A program made the position numbers and the translations under genes. This document shows positions 11,991 to 23,063 of a DNA stretch of 64,000 nucleotides, piece by piece; the stretch's first letter is position 1, and the number at the start of each line of letters is the position of its first letter. The DNA comes from Chimonanthus salicifolius (Eukaryota; Streptophyta; Magnoliopsida; Laurales; Calycanthaceae), in NCBI GenBank assembly GCA_013350335.1, contig CM023533.1:29432869-29496868 (forward strand). Reading direction: 5' to 3'. Under the pieces are notes generated by a model that saw nothing but the letters and a program-made list of their open reading frames with translations, was not told the DNA's origin and searched no databases.

Positions 11991-14900
11991 TATTATATAA
12001 AGTTGGCAAATAAAAGCCATTGTAAAGCAGTTTTATTCCATTCAATCCAAAAAATATGAATGTGGAAAGGCATACCAATTTTGTCATGAATTGCGAAACC
12101 ATTTATCATCTGTCGTTAATCCAAAGAAATTATCTAATCATATGATTGAGACTTTTAGAAGCTTTTTAATCCTTCTATCATCTATACATTATTCTTTAGA
12201 AAGAAAAAATACTCTCAAGATGCAAATTTTATTTTGTTCCCCAAAATGAGATATGTCTAAAGGGAATTAATATATGATAGATACGCTAGTGTTTTTTATA
12301 ACAATAGATATTAAGTTTATCTTTTTATCTACTTGACATCATTTAATTGGTGAAAATGTACATTAATATCTCTTATTATAAAAACACTGGTGTTCTCATC
12401 CATTTGATTGTCTTAATGTATATTGTAATAATGTTTTTGGGAAAGAGAACCTAGCAAAGATGCCCATTAATAGAAATTGCAACAATAGGGCAAAAGGTTG
12501 ATCCCTCCAGCTGTAATGTTGAGGCTAAATAGAGTTATCAGTACAATTAGTTAGGTAAAGGGTGGAGTAGCACTTACCAGGGTAATTTGAAATAAATTCT
12601 ATGACTAGATCATACTCATTTACTAGGAAAATGTGGCTCTAGCAAGGCTCTTGCATGGCTTTGTTAGAACATTCCCTATTTTTTCTGCTAATTGTATTGC
12701 TGCTAATCATTCTGAAGCTTCAGACATTGGTCTTGGTTGAGGTTTATAATCTTTTGATAAGTATTCATCTAAGCTGTATAAGTTTCTGAAAAAAGTGACA
12801 CTATTATGTTGACTTAGAATAAAAAGGTCTGAATTTATGCTGATGGTCTTCATACACCTCGATCAATAAACTATGTAACAGATTTTTTGATGAAAGTTGG
12901 TGTTCATTTACAAAGAAGAGAGTTCCTTTTTGATCCTGTGTTGGGTAGATTCTTTGATGCATCTTTCTTTTATTTCATTTTCTTATTTTCTTTAATGGAA
13001 TTAAGTCGTTGATGTTTCAAAATAAATAAATTCATATAATGGTCTCCCCCTTTAGAATGAAGTATACTAACAATCCATTCTCCCTACTATTTTCCTATAC
13101 CTTTTTCTAGCTTCTCTCTACTCTGAATAGTTCATCTGTAACCTGCTAATGGGTCAGTTTGTATCTACTGATTAAGATATCCATACCACATGGTGAGGTC
13201 AAATACAACAGAGATTTGGGTCAATTCGATAACTAGCATATAAATGATGGGAGTACCAAATTTCACAATCAGTTCATTACCCATCAGTAAACTGATAGGA
13301 GTGTTAACAAGTTCACACCAAATTTTGAGAGCGAGATTGGTCAGAGTTCATTCTCCATATGCATAATTCACACAGTTTAAAACTTCAAAAATGTCAGTGC
13401 CCATGAATTACAGGTCTGTGGGGAATGGAAAGGGAGGAGAATAGTAGAGTACTTCGTTTGTTCAAAAGCTTTATTGCAAGACTGAATTAAGAAGAAATTA
13501 TCACTATAACGATTAATTTGACTTTTAAGATCTAAAGGTCCAATTTATCTAATTAAAAAGAAATTAAATAAAAGAGTAGAATAAACAACTTGCAGCTTGT
13601 ATCTGCCTAAAATGAGCTTCCCAGTTGTTCATGTCATCGATGACTTACCGCATATCTGGTGGGGCTTAGTTAAGAGTGTGGACTAACCCATAATAGGATA
13701 GGTTTTAAAGAACCTGATTTCATTCGTTCCATTACCCTTGGATCTTTTGATATACTGGTCATATTTCTAAAAATTGATATCAAACAAGTATCATGTCCCA
13801 TATTCAAATCCTGGTGACTTGGTTTGGAATGAGAGCCATCAAAGGAGTTCGAAAGGGAAACATGGTCTAACGAGTCATCAATGAGGGAGAGCTTTGAGAT
13901 TCATCGATGACTTATCACGTACCGAGTAAAGCTCAACTTTTAGAACAAAGGATAAATATCCGAAGGGTGTTTTATATTTAGATCTCTATGTTATGGTTAA
14001 TTCTAAAAAGATTCTTACATTTTTTGTTACTGTAATTTTATCCTTTATATTCGAGAATTATCTGTAATTAAGTTGAGGACATATCATTACATAAATAGTA
14101 TGTTAGTAGATAGATTAATAACTTTTACCAAGTTTACTTGGGCCAATACCAATTCATTAAAATACATAGAACATGTAAAAGAAAATGTAGGTAAGATAAA
14201 GTTTTGCTCTCATGTTGCCATCTTAGTTAATTAGGTGGACCATAAATGTTAATGGTGTATAAAACTCAAATTTTTGTAGACTAAATTAAAAGGATTGTAT
14301 AATTAAATAAGGATAAAACTCTACTTGATCCTTATTTGCATGCTTACCTACACATCCAATTCATTTACATATTTTATTATTTCTAAATATTACTCATATA
14401 TTACACAAGGACTCGGTGGCAAATGACTTTGATATGTTAGAGAAAATAAAGCTTAAATATTTATTTACAATTAGACTAAAAATATAGAGACTTGGCTCTC
14501 ACATTGAAACCAAAGATATTAGCATAGACAAGAGTCTTAACAGCTAAAAAACATAGGATGCAAAGGCTCGATAGGGTAATAGGAGTTATTCTTTTACTAC
14601 CACTACTCAGTTTTTTAAAATTCTTTTCAAGATATGGATTTTCATATTATTTAGAATAACTCCTAATTTGATAATCCCTTCAAAATTTACTCTTCATTCA
14701 AACGCAGTCTCTAATTCATTTATTTAATAAATGAATCAACTCGTTGTGGCCCATTTAATTAACTATACATTTATATATAAAAATTATATTATACTATATA
14801 TCAGGGCCCCAAAATATTTGTCTTGTCATCCAATTAGACTGGTGTTTGTGGATGGGCCAGTTCACTAGCCATCTGACTCGAAATTGAATAGATAGACACC

Positions 14901-16872
14901 AGGGAAGCTTCTTTGGTTCACATGCCTAAGCACCAAAGTTGAAAGGAAAAAGAAGTCCAGAAAAGATACCACCACTGAGTTTGAACGGATTAGAGATGTA
15001 GTTTGCTGCCCCCACCTCAACAACCCACAAATGGCTGTAGCTTTTGCTTATGCCACAGAAGAAGAGAAGTCAATGTCAATGGAAAAAGGATGTAGGAATG
15101 AAAATAAAGGTGGCAAGAAGAAAGCCTAAAAAGGAAGAGTGCACTCATTACATTCAAATGCCACTCCCAAAAGAAGTCCAATCAAACCCAACCCAAAGGA
15201 AGCCCAATGTTGGGTGCTTTTTAGTCCATTATTTAATGGACTATTCTTTTCTTTAAACTGAATTTAGTGGAGTATTTGAGTATTCTTCAAAAAGTGGAAA
15301 TTATTGAGATTGTGAGTTTTTTTGATAGAGGACATAATGTATTATCATTGTTATCAAAATTATTTATTTCATTTATATATATTAACAAAGTATTTTTCAA
15401 ATTTAGAGGGGCTCTAAATACAGTGAACGTAAAAATTTACCCAGAAAAGGCATGAATCTCAACCCATTTTAGAATAATATTTTTTATTATTAGTAGATAT
15501 TGGATTTTTGTGAGGAAGTAAAGTAAAAAATTCAATGCCTGAAATGGGCTAAAATAATTTATTTTTTTTAGAGTTTTAGTCCATTAAGGATTCAAGAAAA
15601 CCATTTTAACCCATATTTAAATCTTAGATATAAAGTTGACAAGAGTAGGGTACCATATGAGCAAGCTAGGTCAAGTTGAGATTCAAATCTTAATCTATCC
15701 ATATTTAATTCAAGACATTATTTTTCACTCAACTCATATTTTGACCTCTTACAACCCGCAAAGCATCCAACTCACTTTTAAAACTCCAATCCATTTTTAA
15801 TTCAAGCCAAACAATTTGGGTTGAGTTAAATTGGATCATAGGTGAACTCATATAATTAAGTAGATAATTTAGTCTATATACATTAAATTGGTACATTTCA
15901 ATTGAAGATATATCTATAAAAACAATTTTTCACCATTAAAATCTAATATTTGTAAAAAAATAAAAAATCATCAAATAAAGATATAAAAAATGAGGAGTGT
16001 GTCTATATGTGTATAATTTGGATAATTCAATTGCGTTAGATTATACAAAGCATGATCTTAGTCTGACCTAAATTAAAAATAGGTCAAGTTTTTCTACTCA
16101 GACCAACCTATATTTTAATAGGTTAGATTAGCCTATCCATATTTCAGGACAATTCACTTAGGTTGGAGTTGATCCTAACCCAAGTTACACTCGGAGACCA
16201 GAGTTTCAAACATACTCTTATTATTACAGCTATAAAAGTATTAGATTATGAAATTATGCTTCTAAATTTATTAGGCTGTTTTACAACTATCGCATAAATA
16301 GTAAACCCATGAAAATAACTTATCAATCTTAATTGTGAGAAGATAAAATTAGATGTCCAAAATCATTGAACTGCTTATAGTCATGGGAGGGTAAAGAAGG
16401 CATCAAAATCCAATTTCCTTAACCAAGTCTGATGCAATAGATAATTTCTTATAATAGAGGGGTGTTATTAGGTTTTGAGGCGTTGAAGAATTGGTGGGCT
16501 CAACCAATTTTAGGTGGTGATTGATTAAGACACCATTACTCATATTGAGTTCTCTCCTCCTAATAATGACAGCAATACAATAAATATGGCAGAGGTGAAA
16601 TAGAAACTTGGCTTAGTAAAGAAAATGTCCCCCTACGTAACACATATGAATAATGGTAATATAATATAAGAATGAGTAAATAATAAATATATAGCCTTAG
16701 TAATTATGATGATGTGTTACAATGTTTGGGGTCTGATGTCAATGACTACTGTATAAAAATGCCAAGTAGATATTCTTAAAACATAAAAATCGATTGAATT
16801 AATTGATGAAAGTTTCTTTCTTTCTTTAAATTTTAAATAAAACTTAAATTATTTTCAAATATGAAAAACTTA
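11991..16872. other. Long AT-rich intergenic stretch, no supported gene
   Basis: No gene, RNA or complete element could be supported over nearly 5 kb. A short open stretch around 12838-12990 (plus) has no recognised match. The CATCGATGACTTA words near 13636 and 13902 form a loose repeat. Small frames at 15044-15455 look spurious. Confidence 0.45.
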
Positions 16873-17050
16873 AACAGTGCAAATCGGCTCACTAAATTTC
16901 ATAAACAGTGCAGATTGGCTTGCCAAAATTCATGAACAGATCAAATGGGCTCATTGAAATTGCAAATCGGTTCGTCAAAATTCATAAACAGTACAAATCG
17001 GCTCGCCGAAATTCACATGAATAATAAAAACCAGCCCGTTGAAATTTTAA
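16873..17050 (+). repeat. Minisatellite with CAAATCGGCTCGCCGAAATT-like units
   Basis: About five degenerate units of roughly 30-40 bp with the pattern CAGTGCAAATCGGCTC(A/G)CC(G/A)AAATTCAT. The following text (AAACCCGTATCGC... AAATGGGAAGCGATC, to about 17180) resembles the right end of the foldback element at 60724-61063, so the array may be the inside of a related Mutator-type element. Confidence 0.65.
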
Positions 17051-17180
17051 TGTTTATGCAAAAGATAAAATCGAGAATATACTAAAACCCGTATCGCTAA
17101 ACACAAAATACCTATGGGAGAATTGATGGCCATATATAATTGCTACAAATTAGTTTGCCGTTCTCAAATGGGAAGCGATC

Positions 17181-18072
17181 TTGTGGGAACCAACCTAGGC
17201 CTATTCTCCTTCATCCCCCACTCTAGTTGGCTAACCCCACCTCGTACCACCTTTGATTCAATTTCATATCCAATTTAATCTACCTTTATTTGATCTCATT
17301 ATTTAATTGAGAACCTTCCTTAGTTGGACTAAAACATTATTTAAAGTGTTCAGAATGTTAGAGCCTCAAAAACCATTGCTTTGTTTATCTACTAAGATAA
17401 CTTTGGGTATACCATGTTAAACAGTTAAAGTATGCAGCTCTCTAATTAACTCATTGATGCATCCCATTTTGTACATTTTGTTGCTTGGTCCAATTCATAA
17501 GACATAGTTGTTAATAATCTCCCACATTCTAAGAAGCAATGTATTATATCTTTCGACTTTGTATTTGTATTCACGTTTGGTTTTTTTATGAGCAGTAAAC
17601 AAAATATTCAAAATTAATATTCTTATTTAAAGGAGAATTGAGGACCAAAGATTAATCCATATGCTTAAGAGTTAAGATTTACAAGGGAACATTGTGACAA
17701 TCGATCATTTTTTATGAGTTTTTTAAAATTTGAGTTGAAATTTTTATGAACCCCAAACCAATGCCGGGCTTTGCTTAGAAATTGGAACTTGGACGGTGTG
17801 GGTACAAACATCAAAGCCTTCACATTTGGTCAAATTTTAAAAAATTGCATTCAGTAAGAAATGCATAAGAAAATGAAAATATGATGTGAGTGAGAGAGAG
17901 AGAAAGGATTCATTACCAGCGAGTTTCACATGAGTAACACTAAACAATACAAAGAAAATAAAAAGAGCCGTAAAATTAGAGAGCAAGGCATACCTATTAT
18001 ACGCAACCTTTGCTCTGACCCACTGAGATAGTCTTACCAAATAAAGCTGTCATCAAATACCAAACAATGGAA
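17181..18072. other. Intergenic, nothing recognised
   Basis: AT-rich, no gene. A (GA)n stretch lies near 17891-17905. Confidence 0.4.
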
Positions 18073-18080
18073 TATAATAT

Positions 18081-18431
18081 TAGGGTTGCAACTCGAGTCG
18101 GGTCGGGTTCCTTAAAATTTAACCCGGAGTTGATATATATGGAACCCGACTCGACTCAACCCGAACTGCACAGTCCGACCTGACCCGAATTCTAACCCCA
18201 ATCAACCCAAATTCTGACCTGACCCGCATTCTGAAACCCATTTTAGCCTAATTTTAGCCGGGTCGAGTCGGGTTGGGTTTACTTGTAAAATCCTCAACCC
18301 GATTTTCATGTGGATTTTTATCTTCTCAACTTGACTCAACCCGCTGACCCGAAGTTCTTGACCTGACGTGCATGATTTCTCGGGTCGGGTCATGCAGGTC
18401 TGGTCAAAACCCGAACCGAGTTGCAGCCCTA
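18081..18431. mobile_element. hAT MITE, same family as 1615-2729
   Basis: A 351-bp element with ends TAGGGTTGCAACTCGAGTCG and the complement of TAGGGCTGCAACTCGGTTCG. These are the same termini as the element in RPS19 intron 3. The interior is mostly GGGTC/GACCC repeats. Flanks TATAATAT and GAATATAT could be a decayed 8-bp TSD. Confidence 0.8.
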
Positions 18432-21113
18432 GAATATATTGGCAAGTCCAGCGGTTCAATTACTTAAATGCCCAACTCCTCTGTTAGATTGAAATTATAT
18501 AGTGGTGCAAACAATGTTAAAATCTAACGATTTATATTTGTCAAAATTGAAAGTTAAGACTATATGACCTAGATTACGAATTGATGATAAAATTTTACGT
18601 ATTTTACATAGATTGAATAAATACAATCATGATATATGATAGGGTCATTTCATTTTCCACATTGTCATATATGTGGAGGTGCAAACCATATTGAAATCAA
18701 TGAATAATACTTTTCGAAATTGAAAAGACAAGATTATATGGTTTGAATTATGTACGCGTTTTGATAGTGTTCTTTTCTTTCTTTTTTCTCGGTTTCTTTT
18801 TTTGTATTTTTCTTCTTTTTCAAATGTCCCTTGACCCTTCTTTGTTTTCTTCTCGGGTTCCCCCTCTTTGAATGAATTACTTACCTATCATTCAATTTTT
18901 TTTATTAATTTATGATAAAGCATCACATATTTCATATTATACATATAATTATATAAGATCCATCATCCATTTCATAAAAAGCCTCTATTACGAGTCTCAT
19001 TTGGAAATTTTTGCTACCCTTGACTCTTTTTTATCAAATTACGTCAACTCATTTTCTACGAGTTGAGTAAAGTCAACTATTTCATTGATCAAATTGTATT
19101 AACTCATTTAAACTTACTTAATAATGTATTTAATGCTGATCAATCCATTTAATCAATGATTCAAGTATGTTTAAGATTTCTTGGAGTAAGTCAACTCATT
19201 TAATAAATATATTGAGTTGAGTTAGTTTAGATAAACCTATTAATAAATGAATGACATGTGGTCAACTTATTTAAGCTTGTTAGATACTCGAGTGGTCATA
19301 ACCCATTTAAACTTGATTAATTCATTATGATTGGTTGGATTACGTTAACAAATTTAATAATGGGTTTGGCCTAATTATTTAAACATTTTAATAAGTGGGT
19401 TTAGTTGGGTGAATCTATTTAAATTTGGTAAACTTTGATTATCTATGTATAAATAGGAGATGTTGGATAACCCATTTGGTCAAATTGGGCTAATCTATTT
19501 GTTAAATAGATGGAATTAGATATGCAGATGTTTAAAAATTGTTGGGTCTAAACGTTTTTGAGAAAATGGTTCTCAATGGGTCTCAACTTTTCGATGAGAA
19601 AAGTTTCATACTTATTTACTTTTAGAAAAAATGATTTTAAAAATTCAATTTTCTGTAAAAAAATTTAAAATATAGCTGCACATGTTGAAAGAAGACATAA
19701 AGATCAATCATCTAGTAGACTTTTGTTTTAAAAATCAATTTTTATTTCTCGATCTTAATGGTCAAAATAATGAGGCTTCATCTTTTCATGGGCATCCACC
19801 AACTTGACTATCAAGTGGCTAGGAATCGACTTTTAGATTGAGATTTTAACTACTGATAGGTATTTAAATATAATTTTAATCTTTACAACTAAACTTTCAA
19901 GTAATAAAACAGAATTAAAAAATAAAATAGTGTAAATGAGCTTTAAATGGCTAGCTCAAATTTTGACTTAAAAAATCCGATGGACTTTAGTTGAGCTCAG
20001 AGTTTTTTTTGACATAAATTGTAATACCCTACCCCAGATTAAGCGTATTTTAGCTTAAAAATTTTTGTTTAATCAGTTAATCTCAAATATTTCGGTTAGG
20101 GCTTTAAGGAAAGCCCAAGTGTGGCCCAATCTGAGCTCAAAAACTCAGTGATCCAGCTCATCCAGCTAGAGGGGCATTTTGGTAATTTGCCACTTATTAC
20201 TATTATTTTTATAATTTATGTTATTATGTGATTATTATTGGATGATATGATTGTCCTTAATCAATGAATTGTATTTATGATTTTAAAATAATTTTATTTT
20301 CAGAAAATGGTATTTAAAATCCGCCCGTCAAAACCCCGAAATGGAGTAATAATTATTTTAAATGATTTTGGAAATAAGATAAAATTCAAAACTAGTATTT
20401 TATGTTAGACCATTTTAAGAATGGTCTAGTTATTCTTTGACACCCCAAAATGATGTTTCTAAATTATTTTATTTAACATTTGTTTAATTAAGTAAATAGT
20501 GTTAAATTGTGGTTTTTATTTAAATTAATAATTTTTATGGAGTTTTAAATCTCAAATTTTTTATGGTAGCTAAGGTTTTTAAATCCAACCTATCTATAAG
20601 GTTGGATCAAAATTTTCGAGCTTCTAAAAACATGTTTTAGTTAAAAATCAGATTTTTATTAAAACTAGAGGCCTTTTTGCAAAAATAGAATTTTCGAAGG
20701 GCTGATTCGCAACAATAATTTTCATTACTGTAGCATAGAACAGAGGCATGCAGAGTGACTTTTTTTGGGCTTGTGTTAGTTTATCTTTAAAAAGAAAAAT
20801 TAATCGTGTTCCAGTCCCACCCTTCAGGTTCGGACGGCACGTAAATGGACTCGGTTTTTTTGATAAGCCCAGCCTTACCTCGGCCTGTAAACAGGAAATT
20901 AAAAAAGTTCATTTAAGCACTTTATTTTTTAATCAATTGATTCTAAGTTAAGTACTTTTCCTCAAACTCAAATATCTTAGCCGATTATCTTAATTTTCTA
21001 TAGTCTAGTGGAGTTTTTATCTTTTATTTTCTATTACAATATTTTTTAATTTTTAAAGAAATTAAGTCAAATTGACTAAAATAAATCATCATCAATATTA
21101 TCATGATAAGTCA
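18432..21113. other. AT-rich intergenic sequence, no gene
   Basis: Contains degenerate CAACTCATTTAA/TTAAATGAGTTG words (about 19040-19510) and an LTR-like start TGTAATACCCTACCCCAG near 20029. No matching LTR end or second LTR was found. No coding signal. Confidence 0.45.
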
Positions 21114-21254
21114 GAATCCTATTTATTTGAGGTTGACTTTTAAATTTTTTTTATATGTGAAATTTAAATCAATAATAAAAAAAGAATCCTATTTATTTGA
21201 GATTGACTTTTAAATTTTTTTTATATGTGAAATTTAAATCAATAATAAAAAAAG
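21114..21254 (+). repeat. 70-bp tandem duplication
   Basis: Two almost identical units start with GAATCCTATTTATTTGAG at 21114 and 21184; they differ at one visible base (GGTTGAC versus GATTGAC). Confidence 0.92.
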
Positions 21255-22150
21255 ATTTGAATGAAGTAAGGTTAAATAAAATAACAAATTGGTTAATACT
21301 TAATGCGAACTCGAGTAGAATCCAATCTACCCATTGGATTGATTTAGGGCTCTAGAAAATCAGAACTCCTATTTTTAAGTGTGACTAGTGACTAGAGCTG
21401 TCGTGGGTGGCCTTCATAGGCCCACTTGGTCTGGTCTGTGAAGGGTGGGACCACTGGTCCATTTTAGTGAGTCTGGCCTGTTGTTTCCTTGCCTGTACTG
21501 CAGCTCATCTCAGCCGTTAATTAGTCTTTTTCTCACCATAAAATGTGCAAACGTCCCAATGTACGGACCATTAAAAATGATGGAAGGACTATAGCATAAG
21601 AATTGGGTCCCACTTTCCCTAAAAAAATAAAAACTTGTAATCCTACGTCCTCACGTCCACAACAAGGCTGTGCTTTTCTAAAAGTCAATGGGCAGTTATT
21701 ATATATTATGATTTATTTTTTTTGTTTTTAACTTTTACTTTTACTTTTTTTTTTCTTAAGATGAAGAGAACAGAAAATGTAATACATTCAAAAATGTATT
21801 TTTGTATTTATTTAACAACTTAATGTTTAATTATTTATTTTAAAATTCTAATATTTGCCAAGTAAATAGTAAAATCAAGACTGAAGGTTTGGTGGTCATA
21901 TTTATATATTTAACAACTGAATGTTTAATTGGGTGATATTTAGTTTAATAAAAATGAGTGAAAAATGAATTTTAAAAAATCAATTTCTTTAGAGAGAGAA
22001 CAAATAACTATCAAATTCATTTTTATTTATCTTTGACTCTTCAGTCGAATCCAAAGACAATCTTTTCAAGGGAAAAGATCTCAATCTGCAAAAATACTTA
22101 AAAAATTCACATTTTAAGTGTTCGCGTGGGATAATTTCTTGAGAAAAGGT
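21255..22150. other. Intergenic and probable promoter side of the 23064 gene
   Basis: No gene. It lies upstream of the MoCo-sulfurase-like gene and probably includes its promoter, but no TATA box or other site can be picked with confidence. Confidence 0.4.
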
Positions 22151-23063
22151 TATTTTCAGGTGAGGGGAGTGAGAACTGAGAAGAGAGAGAGAGAGAGAGA
22201 AGAAGGGGCAATCAATGCGAACATGCTTAGAATGCCCAGAGAAGTAATGGCGCTGAAGGGTCTTTTAATTCAGTAGCAGTGAGAGGTAGAAGGGTTGTTG
22301 CCGCTGATTTTTTTTTTTTTAGCTTTTCCACCTCGCTTTATCTTTCTTCTTTGTTTCAACTTTCAACCCAGCACCGTATCTGATATCTTGAGATGGGATT
22401 GGTTTTGGCGTTTGTTTGAATGCTCGATTTTTTTTTTTTCTGGATTTTTGATGGGCTGTTTCGAGTCAATGTTTCTTGTGGTGGGTCTGTTGATTTAGGT
22501 GGTGTAGGTGGTGGGTGTCCGAGAATTTGTAGTTTTTGTGTCTTTAAGGGACTGTAGTTGATTTTTTCTGCATCTGTTGTGGGGGGAGGGGGCTTTGGGG
22601 TGGTGGCCATTTTTCTTTTAATGTGGGCTTTGATTTGATTCTAATCTGTAGTTTTTGTTCTTGGATGAGGGTAAAGTTAGTTTCTTTGATACTAGAAAGA
22701 AAAAAGGGTGGGATTGGCATCAGATCTCTGCATTTTTTTCTTCTTTCTGAATCTTCTTTCCCTTTTTCTTTATTTTGAAATCTCTTCTCGGCCTTGAGTG
22801 TCTAGGTGTAGTAAAGCAGTTGTTTTCAAAACCAGTCAAAGCCCGGAATGTTGCTGAATGAATCTCTTTGGTGTTGATTTTTTGTAACCAGAGCTCTGAT
22901 ATCGGGAAAGCGAAGGTTTTTTCGACTTGCCGTTGAAAATCTGAAGTTGGGAATCCTGTTAGATGGGATAATAAAGCCAAGATTCTTGAAATTGAGATTG
23001 GATTGATTTCCTTCGTTGTTTTTTTTTTTTTAGATTTATTTCCTCTCTCAGTAAAGAGCATTC
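22151..23063 (+). promoter_or_regulatory. Probable 5' UTR of the 23064 gene
   Basis: Holds a (GA)n tract at about 22183-22203, then T-rich leader-like sequence up to the ATG. A good splice donor, CAG|GTGAGG, sits at 22160, and a T12-AG acceptor at 23033. A single 5'-UTR intron of about 0.87 kb is therefore possible, though unproven. The leader otherwise contains several upstream ATGs. Confidence 0.4.

Noticed and set aside
12838..12990. Possible exon of an unknown gene (short plus-strand open stretch)
   Set aside because: No recognisable family, no convincing splice sites or neighbouring exons. A protein search would decide.
20029..20950. Solo LTR starting TGTAATACCCTACCCC
   Set aside because: The start resembles a Gypsy-type LTR, but no CA-ending terminus with a matching 5-bp TSD was found.
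22356..23061. Minus-strand frames upstream of the 23064 gene
   Set aside because: They are the antisense of a T-rich leader, giving Lys/Pro/Thr-rich low-complexity translations.
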